NCBI GenBank assembly: GCA_963838795.1
Contig: CAWISL010000001.1
Coordinates: forward strand, 1 to 64,000
Direction of reading: 5' to 3'
DNA length: 64,000 nucleotides
Source of the DNA: JAIBJN01 sp963838795
GTDB taxonomy: Bacteria; Actinomycetota; Thermoleophilia; Gaiellales; Gaiellaceae
Shown: positions 18,070 to 25,027 of the stretch, in pieces
Layout of the letters: each line of letters starts with the position of its first letter
Position numbering within the stretch: position 1 is the first letter of the stretch
Notes under the pieces: model-generated
What the model was told of the DNA's origin: nothing
The model's database searches: none
What the model saw: only the letters and a program-made list of their open reading frames with translations
Translations under genes and position numbers: made by a program

Positions 18070-18104
18070 GGAGGGGGGCGGCCGACGACTCCGGCCGCCC
18101 CTCC
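18070..18104 (-). terminator. GC-rich hairpin after the lamin-tail gene
   Basis: Inverted repeat of 12-14 bp (18070-18083 with 18093-18104, two unpaired G residues in the left arm, 9-nt loop). It lies just beyond the minus-strand stop at 18110. Confidence 0.55.
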
Positions 18105-18109
18105 TCGGT

Positions 18110-19066
18110 TCAGGGTGCCGTCGTGGCCACGTTGGCGGCGCCGCGCGTCAGGGTCGTCGTGAAGACCCAGTCGGCCGCGGCGTCGTTCGTGTCGGCGCCG
18201 TCGGGAATGCGGCTGAGCGAGCCGGCCGCAGCGTTTGAGTCTGCCACCGTCGCCGGCAGCATCGTCCCCTCGACGAGGCTGTACGTCCTCCCGGCGATCA
18301 CGGCCGCAGTGATGCCGCCCTCGTAGGAGAGAGCGTCGAGAAGGGCGCCGTCGTCCGTGTCGACCAGCGCGAGCCCATCGGGCGCGCCGTTCTGGGCGTC
18401 GCCGGCGACGACGAGGTACGCGCCCGGGTCGAGCGTGCCGGTGAGCGCCTCTCGGTCGTACTCCTCCGAGTCGGAGCCGTCCACGTAGACGAGCGCGATG
18501 CCGGCCAGGTCGATGGCCGTCGTCCCGGTGTTCTTCAGCTCGACGAAGCCGTCGCCGTCGGCGCCTACCTGATCGTAGTCCACCTCGTTCAGGACGAGAG
18601 CGGAGGTGGGCGGTGGCGGTGGCGGTGGAGGCGGAGGCGGCGGCGGAGGCGGCGGTGGCCCGCCGCCGACGCAGCGGAAGAGCACGGTGTCGTCGCCTGC
18701 GAAGTCGAGCTCGACCTTGCCCGCGTCGCCGCCGTCGGTCGTGCAGGCGATGCCTGCGAGGTCGGCGAGCTTGGTCAGCCCGGCGCCCGCGTCTCCTTTC
18801 GGGCCCGGCGGCCCCGCCGGCCCGGGCCCTCCGGCTGGGCCGGCGACGTTCCAGGACACCGCCTGCTCGCGCGAGCGACACTCGCCTGCGGCGGTGACGA
18901 GTCGCACCCAGCCGCCGTTCGGGTGGCGGCAGGCTTGAATGACCTCGTCGGCCTCGAAGGCGGCCGACGACACGCTGGTCCCCACCGCCAGGGCGACGCC
19001 GGTCGCGACGGCAAGCGCGCCCACGGCAGCCAGGGTTGCCAGCGCCCGTGTCCGTGTGATCCTCAT
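18110..19066 (-). CDS. Secreted lamin-tail-domain protein with collagen-like and poly-Pro linkers
   Basis: 318 residues from the ATG at 19064-19066, chosen because GGAAGGAG lies 6 bp upstream and a signal peptide (residues 1-31, ending SSA) follows at once; a longer frame lacks both. Mature part: a two-Cys module (IQACRHPNGGWVRLVTAAGECRS), a short collagen-like Gly-Pro stretch (near 86-100), another two-Cys region, a run of about 16 Pro, then a C-terminal lamin-tail domain (about 155-315) starting SALVLNEVDYDQVGADGDGFVELKNTG. Bacterial lamin-tail proteins are exported and often carried beside nucleases or surface anchors; here none is attached. Probably a surface adhesion or matrix protein. 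Confidence 0.8.
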   Translation of the reverse strand: MRITRTRALATLAAVGALAVATGVALAVGTSVSSAAFEADEVIQACRHPNGGWVRLVTAAGECRSREQAVSWNVAGPAGGPGPAGPPGPKGDAGAGLTKLADLAGIACTTDGGDAGKVELDFAGDDTVLFRCVGGGPPPPPPPPPPPPPPPPPTSALVLNEVDYDQVGADGDGFVELKNTGTTAIDLAGIALVYVDGSDSEEYDREALTGTLDPGAYLVVAGDAQNGAPDGLALVDTDDGALLDALSYEGGITAAVIAGRTYSLVEGTMLPATVADSNAAAGSLSRIPDGADTNDAAADWVFTTTLTRGAANVATTAP

Positions 19067-19291
19067 GTGGCTCCTTCCGGTCGGAGTGACGCGACCGGAG
19101 ATACCGTCGTGAGGCGAGGGCCGACCAGTGGCCAGGAGGGCCATGCCCAGGCGCAGGCCGCATTGACACTGGGCCCTGTGGAGAGACTGACCCGGACCCG
19201 GCGCTGGCTCGTGGGCTTCTCGCGTGGAGCGTGCGGACGGGCGAACGGGCTGCTCGATTAGCCCGGGGCCTCATCGGGCCGTGACGCAGAA

Positions 19292-19310
19292 GGCCGGCAA
19301 GTCGCCGGCC
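19292..19310 (-). terminator. Hairpin after the small hydrophobic peptide gene
   Basis: Perfect 7-bp GC inverted repeat (19292-19298 with 19304-19310, 5-nt loop), 23 bp beyond the stop of the peptide gene on the minus strand. Confidence 0.45.
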
Positions 19311-19333
19311 CACAGCGTAGATCCCGATGACGC

Positions 19334-19399
19334 CTAGAGGATCAGGATCAGGATGACGACGATAAGGATGATGACGAGCGTGCCAACCCCGATGTACAT
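19334..19399 (-). CDS. 21-residue hydrophobic membrane peptide
   Basis: A short gene of 22 codons. After MYIGVGT every residue up to the stop is Ile, Leu or Val, enough for one membrane helix. A good ribosome site (GGGAGGTC) lies 5 bp before the ATG and a compact hairpin follows the stop, so it looks like a complete small transcription unit. The rest of 19067-19471 holds no other gene I can support. Function unknown; it may be a membrane-regulatory peptide or type I toxin-like peptide, but no antisense partner is evident. Confidence 0.5.
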   Translation of the reverse strand: MYIGVGTLVIILIVVILILIL

Positions 19400-19471
19400 G
19401 CGACCTCCCTTCGGCGCCCTGGATACCCGGCCTGGGAGAACGCAAAACGTGTCCGGCGCGCGGCGACGTCG

Positions 19472-19951
19472 CTAAGACGGCTCGGACCGGGTGAACTCCA
19501 TCACCCAGTTCGTCTCCCAGGTCCGGCCGCCGTCGGGCGAGAACGCCTGCTCCCAGCGCGGCGTCGGCGTCCTCACGCCGGACCAGTCGAAGCGCACGAG
19601 GATCGGCTTCCCCGCCAGCGTGTCGGCGCCCTGGAAGCTGCCTGTGTCGCCGCTGAAGGACCCGACCACGGGCACGTCGAGCTTGCCCGGACGCCGGCTG
19701 TCCGCCCAGTAGATGGACCACGTCTTCCTCTCCGGGTCGAAAAAGCGAAACGACATGCCGACGAAGCCGCCGTCGTAATCGGTTCGGAACTCGTCCTCGT
19801 TCCCGAGCACGCCCGGGAGTGACCGCGCGGTGACCGCCGCCTCGAACTCGACCCAGTCTGTCGATCCCTTCAGCCGCTCGCGCAGGCAGCGGTTCCGCAC
19901 CTTCCAGGCTCCCATCCAGAAGTCGAAGTCATGCCGTCCGTCGTCGTCCAT
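19472..19951 (-). CDS. DUF1579-like small protein
   Basis: 159 residues. The opening HDFDFWMGAWKVRNRCLRERL and later FDPERKTWSIYWADSRRPG, with QAFSPDGGRTWETNWVMEFTR near the end, match the beta-barrel family often annotated DUF1579 or heme-binding-like. It has no signal peptide. It is divergent from a WYL-domain regulator with 83 bp between the starts, including a palindrome, so it is a likely target of that regulator. Biochemical role unknown. Confidence 0.7.
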   Translation of the reverse strand: MDDDGRHDFDFWMGAWKVRNRCLRERLKGSTDWVEFEAAVTARSLPGVLGNEDEFRTDYDGGFVGMSFRFFDPERKTWSIYWADSRRPGKLDVPVVGSFSGDTGSFQGADTLAGKPILVRFDWSGVRTPTPRWEQAFSPDGGRTWETNWVMEFTRSEPS

Positions 19952-19995
19952 GTTGGGCCTCCTCGAGTGGTGTGCCTCGAGGCTAGCCGTGAAAT

Positions 19996-20012
19996 AGGGC
20001 GCTTACCGCCCT
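19996..20012. promoter_or_regulatory. Palindromic operator between DUF1579-like gene and WYL regulator
   Basis: Perfect arms AGGGCG and CGCCCT separated by 5 nt, in the divergent intergenic space. The site is where the -35 of the regulator gene would fall, so it fits an autoregulatory operator; this is inference. Confidence 0.4.
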
Positions 20013-20034
20013 TTATGTGTGCTTGACTGGTCTC

Positions 20035-20982
20035 GTGGCGTCCCCGACCTCGCGCCTCCTCGCTCTCCTCGAGAGCCTCCAGGCACAGCCGGTGGCCACC
20101 GGCAGGGAGCTGGCCGATCGGCTCGGTGTCGACGTGCGCACCCTCCGGCGCTACGTCGCCGCCCTCCAGGAGCTCGGCATCCCGGTGGAGGGTCAGCGGG
20201 GTGTAGGTGGCGGCTATCGGATGCGGCCCGGATACCGGCTCCCCCCGCTCATGCTGAGCGACGAAGAGGCGGTCGTCGTCGTGCTCGGCCTCGTTGCCGC
20301 GCAACGGCTTGGGCTCGACACGGAGAGCGCCGCGGCCGCCGGCGCGCTCACGAAGATCCACCGCGTCCTGCCTGCCCGCTTGCGGAGCCGTGTCGAGGCG
20401 CTCGAGTCAAGCCTCGGGTTCGTCGAGCCCGCCTCGGGAGCGGCTCCGGTGCCCGGCGAGACCGTGCTCCTCCTCGGCGACGCGGTCCGCCGCCGACGGC
20501 GCGTCCGCACTGGCTACCGCTCCTTCTCGGGCGCGCTCTCCGAGCGAGAGCTCAGCCCCCACGGCCTCGCGGTCAACGCCGGCCGCTGGTACCTGGCGGC
20601 GCACGACCACGGCCGGGGCGAGCTTCGGACCTTCCGCGTCGACCGCATGCTCGCGCCTCGGCTCGAGGCCTCCGCCGCGCTCGCCCCCCCGGACGGGTTC
20701 GACCCGGTCGCCTACGTGACCCGCTCGCTGGCGAGCGTTCCCTGGGCCTGGACGGTCGAGGTGGAGCTCGACCTGCCGCCCGACCGGGCCGCCGAGCGGA
20801 TCCCCGCGACGCTCGGCGAGCTCGTCGTGGAGAACGAGGCGACCGTTCTCCGCATGCACGTGGAGTCGCTCGACTGGATGGCGAGCGTCCTGGCCGGCCT
20901 CGGTTGCGGCTTCACGATCCGGCACCCGGACGAGCTGCGCGCGAGCGTCCGGGAGCTGGCGGCGCGCCTCGCCACTGTGTGA
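20035..20982 (+). CDS. YafY-type transcriptional regulator (HTH plus WYL domain)
   Basis: 315 residues from GTG 20035 (an in-frame GTG at 20017 would add six residues). N-terminal winged HTH: SRLLALLESLQAQPVATGRELADRLGVDVRTLRRYVAALQELG followed by GVGGGYRMRPGYRLPPLMLS. The middle and C-terminal part is a WYL ligand-sensing domain (VRTGYRSFSG, SPHGLAVNAGRWYLAAHD, LRTFRVDRM). Such proteins bind a small ligand or nucleic acid. It is divergent from the DUF1579-like gene. Confidence 0.88.
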   Translation: MASPTSRLLALLESLQAQPVATGRELADRLGVDVRTLRRYVAALQELGIPVEGQRGVGGGYRMRPGYRLPPLMLSDEEAVVVVLGLVAAQRLGLDTESAAAAGALTKIHRVLPARLRSRVEALESSLGFVEPASGAAPVPGETVLLLGDAVRRRRRVRTGYRSFSGALSERELSPHGLAVNAGRWYLAAHDHGRGELRTFRVDRMLAPRLEASAALAPPDGFDPVAYVTRSLASVPWAWTVEVELDLPPDRAAERIPATLGELVVENEATVLRMHVESLDWMASVLAGLGCGFTIRHPDELRASVRELAARLATV

Positions 20983-21007
20983 TCCGGGAGCGACGTACGA
21001 TGGCGGC

Positions 21008-21844
21008 GTGGAGGGGTCGAGCTCCGAATGGCTGACGCGACCGCCGGCGCCGCCGCTGGCGCCGTTCGTCGACCGGTACGTCGGCTACCGGCTGGAAGGG
21101 TTCCCGCCGGGCCTGCACCGGGGCCTACCCTCGCGGCACCTGACCTTCATCGTCAGCATCGGGCCACCGATCGACGTGGTTGCGCAGGCCGATCCCGCGC
21201 AGGCTCCGTCCGCATACCGAGCAGTGATTGGCGGCCTGCATGCCTCGCCGGCGCTGATCGCGCATGAGGGCAGCCAGGAAGGGGTTGCGCTCGAGCTGAC
21301 GCCGCTCGGCTGCCGCGCGCTGTTCGGGACGCCCGCACGGGCTCTCTGGAACACCTCGCTCGAGCTCCAAGACCTGGCGCCGGCGGCCGGCGGCGAGCTG
21401 TGGGACCGCCTCCAGCTGGCGCCGAGCTGGCCGGAGCGCTTCTCGACCTGCGACGAGGTTCTCGGCAAGCTCGTGACCGGCGAGCCGATCGAGCCGGCGC
21501 TCGGGCGCTCCTGGCAGCTGCTGACGGCATCCGGCGGCACGGTGTCGGTAGGCGAGATCGCCGACGTGGTGGGGTGGACGCGCCAGCACTTCGCCCGGCG
21601 CTTCGCCGGGGAGTTCGGCCTCTCCCCGAAGCTGGCCGCCCGCGTCGTGCGCTTCGACAGGGCTCGGAAAATGCTCCAGGCGCCGTTCCTCTCGATCGCG
21701 CAGGTCGCTCGCTCCTGCGGCTACTACGACCAGGCGCACCTCACTCGGGACTTCACGGAGCTCGCCGGCGTCGCTCCCGGCCGGCTGCTCGCCGACGATC
21801 TTCCATCCGTCCAAGACACCGACGGCGCCGGCCCTGGATCATGA
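21008..21844 (+). CDS. AraC-family transcriptional regulator
   Basis: 278 residues. The C-terminal double-HTH (about 175-265) has VSVGEIADVVGWTRQHFARRFAGEFGLSPKLAARVVRFDRA and LSIAQVARSCGYYDQAHLTRDFTELAGVAPGRL, a clear AraC fold. The N-terminal half is a DUF6597-like sensing domain starting APFVDRYVGYRLEG. The GTG start lies 6 nt after TACGAT, leaderless style. It stops 4 bp before a VOC protein gene, so it probably regulates or is cotranscribed with the two VOC genes. Confidence 0.88.
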   Translation: MEGSSSEWLTRPPAPPLAPFVDRYVGYRLEGFPPGLHRGLPSRHLTFIVSIGPPIDVVAQADPAQAPSAYRAVIGGLHASPALIAHEGSQEGVALELTPLGCRALFGTPARALWNTSLELQDLAPAAGGELWDRLQLAPSWPERFSTCDEVLGKLVTGEPIEPALGRSWQLLTASGGTVSVGEIADVVGWTRQHFARRFAGEFGLSPKLAARVVRFDRARKMLQAPFLSIAQVARSCGYYDQAHLTRDFTELAGVAPGRLLADDLPSVQDTDGAGPGS

Positions 21845-21848
21845 GCGC

Positions 21849-22250
21849 ATGACCGACAACACGACATCCGTCTGGCCGATTCTCTCCTACCTGGACGCCC
21901 GCGCCGGGATCGCGTTTCTCACGGGCGCGTTCGGGTTCGAGGAGCGAGCCGTGCACGCCCGGGAGGACGACCCCGGCGTCGTCGAGCATGCCGAGCTCCG
22001 CTGGCCGCTCGGCGGCGGCGTCATGCTCGGCACCGCGGGCAAGGACGACTCGCCGTTCGGAGCGCGCAAGCCCGGGAACGACTCCGTCTACGTCGTCTGC
22101 GAGGACCCGGACGGGCTCTTCGCCCGGTCGACGGCGGCAGGCGCAGAGGTCGTCCGCGGCCTCGCCGACGAGGGTTACGGCTCCCGGGGGTTCACGGTTC
22201 GGGACCCGGAGGGCAACCTCTGGAGCTTCGGGACGTACTCAGGAGCGTAG
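21849..22250 (+). CDS. VOC-family (glyoxalase/bleomycin-resistance-like) protein 1
   Basis: 133 residues in two beta-alpha-beta-beta-beta modules: WPILSYLDARAGIAFLTGAFGFEERAVH opens the first, and FTVRDPEGNLWSFGTY closes the second with the DPxGNLW metal/substrate motif usual in antibiotic-resistance-type VOC proteins. It follows the AraC gene by 4 bp. Which small molecule it binds or converts is unknown. Confidence 0.85.
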   Translation: MTDNTTSVWPILSYLDARAGIAFLTGAFGFEERAVHAREDDPGVVEHAELRWPLGGGVMLGTAGKDDSPFGARKPGNDSVYVVCEDPDGLFARSTAAGAEVVRGLADEGYGSRGFTVRDPEGNLWSFGTYSGA

Positions 22251-22314
22251 AGGGCGGTCCCGACCCGGCCCGCCGGCTTGCCAAGATGTTCGACCTCGAC
22301 CAAGGGAGGCCCCC

Positions 22315-22686
22315 ATGCTCGACCACATCGGGCTCAACGTCTCCGACTACGCTCGGAGCCGCGACTTCTACGCTCAGGCGCTGGCACCTCTGGGGCTCAC
22401 GCTCTTGATGGAGCCGATTCCGCGGACCGGCGGATTCGGCGCCGACGGCAAGCCGTGGTTCTGGATCACCGACCTCCGGGAGCCCGTGACCGAGAACGTT
22501 CATGTCGCCTTGACGGCGTCCGATCGGGCGACCGTCGATGCCTTCCACGCCGCCGCGCTCGCCGCGGGCGGCACGGACAACGGCTCGCCCGGCGTGCGCG
22601 AGCTCTACCACCCGACTTACTACGGCGCGTACGTCCTGGATCCCGACGGCAACAACGTCGAGGCGGTCTGCCACCGTCCGGCGTGA
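22315..22686 (+). CDS. VOC-family (glyoxalase-like) protein 2
   Basis: 123 residues from ATG 22315, which has GGGAGG 5 bp upstream. The sequence opens MLDHIGLNVSDYARSRDFYAQALAPLGLTLL with the metal His of VOC proteins and ends YYGAYVLDPDGNNVEAVCH with the matching Glu. A dioxygenase/lyase or binding function is possible. It follows the first VOC gene by about 65 bp. Confidence 0.9.
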   Translation: MLDHIGLNVSDYARSRDFYAQALAPLGLTLLMEPIPRTGGFGADGKPWFWITDLREPVTENVHVALTASDRATVDAFHAAALAAGGTDNGSPGVRELYHPTYYGAYVLDPDGNNVEAVCHRPA

Positions 22687-22702
22687 TGTGGCGACGAGCT
22701 GA

Positions 22703-23314
22703 CTAGGAACGATCGAGCGCCAGCCGCGCGCCGAGCGCGATCAGGACCACGCCGGTCACCGCCTGCATGCCACGGCGGATGCGCGAGCTGCGGGCGATCA
22801 CGGCGATCATCTGCGCGTAGAGCGCGAGCCAGACCATGCCCAGCCCGACGAAGACGGCGGCGAGCAGCATCGACTTGGCGAACGCCGGATCCCCAGGTGA
22901 GATGAACTGCGGAAGCAGCGTCGTGAAGAGGACGGCGATCTTGGGGTTGAGCAGGTTGCTGAGGAGCCCTTCGCGAAACGGCGACGCGGCGCGACGAACG
23001 GAGCGGGTCTCGGCGGCCGATTCGCCGCGGCGTAGGGCGCGGAGCGTCTGCACCCCGAGGTAGACGAGGTACACCGAACCGGCGATCTTGAGGACCGTGA
23101 AGACGGTAGTGGACGCCGCCAGAACCGCACCGACTCCGAGCGCCGACGCGACCGCCCAGCCGACCAGCCCGAGGCCGATCCCGAGGATCGTCCGGTATGC
23201 GGCCGGATTGCCGCCCCGAAGGCCGTTTCGCAGGACGAGCGCCATGTCGGGGCCGGGGAGAAGCACAACGACGAGCGCGACACCCACGAAGGCAAGGAGC
23301 TGCGCATCCAGCAT
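22703..23314 (-). CDS. LysE-family amino-acid exporter (RhtB-like)
   Basis: 203 residues, six membrane helices. Family hallmarks are LLPGPDMALVLRNGLRGG near residue 20, the long hydrophobic second and third helices, and FREGLLSNLLNPKIAVLFTTLLPQF near 115. It probably exports an amino acid or homoserine lactone-like metabolite. A perfect inverted repeat directly abuts its start codon (23315-23334), suggesting control at that point. Confidence 0.92.
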   Translation of the reverse strand: MLDAQLLAFVGVALVVVLLPGPDMALVLRNGLRGGNPAAYRTILGIGLGLVGWAVASALGVGAVLAASTTVFTVLKIAGSVYLVYLGVQTLRALRRGESAAETRSVRRAASPFREGLLSNLLNPKIAVLFTTLLPQFISPGDPAFAKSMLLAAVFVGLGMVWLALYAQMIAVIARSSRIRRGMQAVTGVVLIALGARLALDRS

Positions 23315-23334
23315 GGCACTGTTGTACCAGTGCC
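23315..23334 (-). promoter_or_regulatory. Inverted repeat abutting the LysE start codon
   Basis: Perfect 7-bp arms (23315-23321 and 23328-23334, GGCACTG/CAGTGCC) with a 6-nt spacer, immediately 5' of the minus-strand ATG at 23314. It could be an operator or an mRNA hairpin. There is no room for a normal ribosome site between it and the start. Confidence 0.45.
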
Positions 23335-23350
23335 TGCGAGCGTGATCCGA

Positions 23351-23375
23351 AGACGGGAGCGACGGGACTCGAACC
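23351..23375. repeat. Distal copy of tRNA-Asp 3' end (att-like)
   Basis: Identical over 25 bp to the acceptor stem and T-arm end of tRNA-Asp at 24340-24364; the match stops exactly inside the T-arm, and the rest of the tRNA is absent. Confidence 0.8.
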
Positions 23376-23487
23376 GGGGGCCGAAGGTTCCCCCCTCGAC
23401 GGCGAGCGAAGACCCCGACAGCGATGAGTTTCGCAGTTGGTCCCAGTCTGTACCCGCACCCATCAACGCATTCGAGGGGGGAACGAC

Positions 23488-24063
23488 ATGACCGCTACCT
23501 ACACCTTCGACGTCTTTTCCAGCCTCGACGGCTACGGCGCCGCCAGCGCCAACTGGACCGGCTACTGGGGCAAGCAAGGCCCCGAGTTGCTCGACCACCG
23601 CCTTGCCTTGTACGGCGCGGAGCAGCGGATGGTCTTCGGGGCCAACACGTATCGGGCATTCGCGCGGATGCTGGCCTCGAGCACCGAGGAGTTCGAAGTG
23701 CGTGATCCATGGGTCACTCGGATGAGGAGCCTGCCGGCAACGGTGGTGTCGACGACGCTGGAAGGCCCCCTCGACTGGCCGAACGCGACCGTCGTGAGCG
23801 GTGACGCCGTCGACGTCGTCGCCCGGCTCAAGGAGGAGTCCGAGGTGCCGTTGCGCTCGCACGGCAGCCTGTCGATGAACCGGGCGCTGATGGCCGCCGG
23901 CCTAGTCGACCGCGTGCAGGTGACGCTCTTCCCTGTCATCACCGGTCAGACCGGGCTGGAACCGATCTTCCAGGATGCGGCCGACTTCGACCTGGAGCTG
24001 GTCGAGAGCCGGACGCTCGACGGTCACATCCAAGAGCTCATCTACCGACCCACCCTCCATTGA
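23488..24063 (+). CDS. RibD C-terminal-domain / dihydrofolate reductase-like protein
   Basis: 191 residues from ATG 23488, with GAGGGGGG 7 bp upstream; an upstream in-frame start adds 17 residues with no support. TYTFDVFSSLDGYGAA opens the fold; MVFGANTYRAFARML, ATVVSTTLEGP, a SHGSLSMNRALMAAGLVDRVQVTLFPVITGQ stretch and QELIYRP follow in the order seen in NADPH-dependent RibD_C proteins. The usual GS-x-GGG loop is partly kept. Such proteins reduce deaminated pyrimidines or related compounds; the substrate here is unknown. It is the main gene of the tRNA-Asp-flanked segment, and a second family member lies at 36176. Confidence 0.88.
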   Translation: MTATYTFDVFSSLDGYGAASANWTGYWGKQGPELLDHRLALYGAEQRMVFGANTYRAFARMLASSTEEFEVRDPWVTRMRSLPATVVSTTLEGPLDWPNATVVSGDAVDVVARLKEESEVPLRSHGSLSMNRALMAAGLVDRVQVTLFPVITGQTGLEPIFQDAADFDLELVESRTLDGHIQELIYRPTLH

Positions 24064-24119
24064 CCTGTGCGGATTCGAAGAGACGTTTCTGTCAGGGCGA
24101 CTGCGGGAACCTTGTGACC

Positions 24120-24212
24120 ATGAACAAATGGCGGTATGCGCTCTTTGGCTGGGCGGCCTGGAAGTTCACCAAGCGTTACGCCCGGCGCAAGCTGCCCCTC
24201 CCGCGTGACTAA
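24120..24212 (+). CDS. Small basic Trp-rich peptide ORF (30 residues)
   Basis: ATG to TAA, 31 codons: MNKWRYALFGWAAWKFTKRY then a basic tail ending LPLPRD. The sequence is amphipathic with four Trp, reads like a genuine membrane-associated small protein, and fills the gap between the reductase gene and tRNA-Asp. No clear ribosome site precedes it. Family and function unknown. Confidence 0.4.
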   Translation: MNKWRYALFGWAAWKFTKRYARRKLPLPRD

Positions 24213-24342
24213 GCGGGGATAGCCGGGACGTCCGAGAATGGCGTGAATCCGCCGTTCTCTATCGGGTTTGGGGCCCTAGTGGGGACAGAAAGGCGCCCCG
24301 TCTCACGCCCGCGATAGGCCGCAAGCCGCATGGATCCTGAGA

Positions 24343-24416
<74 letters not shown>

Positions 24417-24441
24417 GGGCGCCGGACAATAGTAGCCGCGG

Positions 24442-24475
24442 GCGGGGCGCGCCGGTCGATGCCGGCGTGCCCCGC
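24442..24475 (-). terminator. Strong hairpin after the cupin gene
   Basis: 14-bp inverted repeat with one G-T pair (24442-24455 with 24462-24475, 6-nt loop), 12 bp past the minus-strand stop at 24488. Confidence 0.6.
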
Positions 24476-24487
24476 GTCGCGTGATGC

Positions 24488-24943
24488 CTAGAACGTGCAG
24501 TTTCCCGGGTCGGGATGGTCGATCCGGAACGCTCCGCCGATGGGAACGTCGAGGTAGGTGGCGTAGAGCACCACGGGCTCGGTTCCTTCGTTGCGGGCGA
24601 TGTGGACGTTGCCGCGGCCGTGGTCGATGAAGGACTCCCCGGCCGAGTAGCTGTGCGGCCTGCACTTCCTGTCGTCCGCCATGTAGAGGGTGAGCTCTCC
24701 GGCGGTGACGAGGACGACGACGGGGCCGGGGTGGCTGTGCCAGCCTGTGTGTCCGCCGCCGGCGATGGTGATTTGTTGCACGACGACGTCGGACGCGTCG
24801 CTTCTGATCTTCAGCCTTTCGGGGCCTTCCAACACCCCGCGGCCGAGCACCGGCCCGACGACGCCGGAGCCGGGGGTGCTGAGCGCGGGGGTCGCCACGA
24901 TCACCGTGGCGAGCAGGGCCGCAACCGCGATTCGAGTCTTCAT
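24488..24943 (-). CDS. Secreted cupin-domain protein
   Basis: 151 residues from the ATG at 24941-24943, which follows GGGAGGAGAC; a longer frame lacks support and would hide the signal peptide (residues 1-25, MKTRIAVAALLATVIVATPA). The mature part is one cupin barrel: HTGWHSHPGPVVVLVTAGEL gives metal-type His residues and a later FIDHGRGNVHIARNEGTEPVVLYATYLD completes the second motif. It may bind a metal or small ligand outside the membrane. It diverges from the BTAD regulator gene (84-bp gap), so it is a plausible target. Confidence 0.85.
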   Translation of the reverse strand: MKTRIAVAALLATVIVATPALSTPGSGVVGPVLGRGVLEGPERLKIRSDASDVVVQQITIAGGGHTGWHSHPGPVVVLVTAGELTLYMADDRKCRPHSYSAGESFIDHGRGNVHIARNEGTEPVVLYATYLDVPIGGAFRIDHPDPGNCTF

Positions 24944-25027
24944 GTCTCCTCCCGTTTCGTTGAAACCCACGAGCGGGAGCGTGATAGTGAGGCGTGTGAC
25001 TGTGCGTGTGACCCCCGGAGGCACGGT

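Noticed and set aside
18606..18660. GGC/GGT-rich microsatellite as a separate repeat element
   Set aside because: It is the poly-proline linker codons of the lamin-tail gene read on the other strand.
17778..19721. A 647-codon minus-strand frame through the lamin-tail and DMT genes
   Set aside because: Another frame of the same strand encodes recognisable proteins with ribosome sites; this one is low-complexity Arg-rich sequence.
23351..23375. A second tRNA-Asp gene
   Set aside because: Only the acceptor and T-arm 3' part is present; the D-arm and anticodon arm are missing, so it is a duplicated end, not a tRNA.
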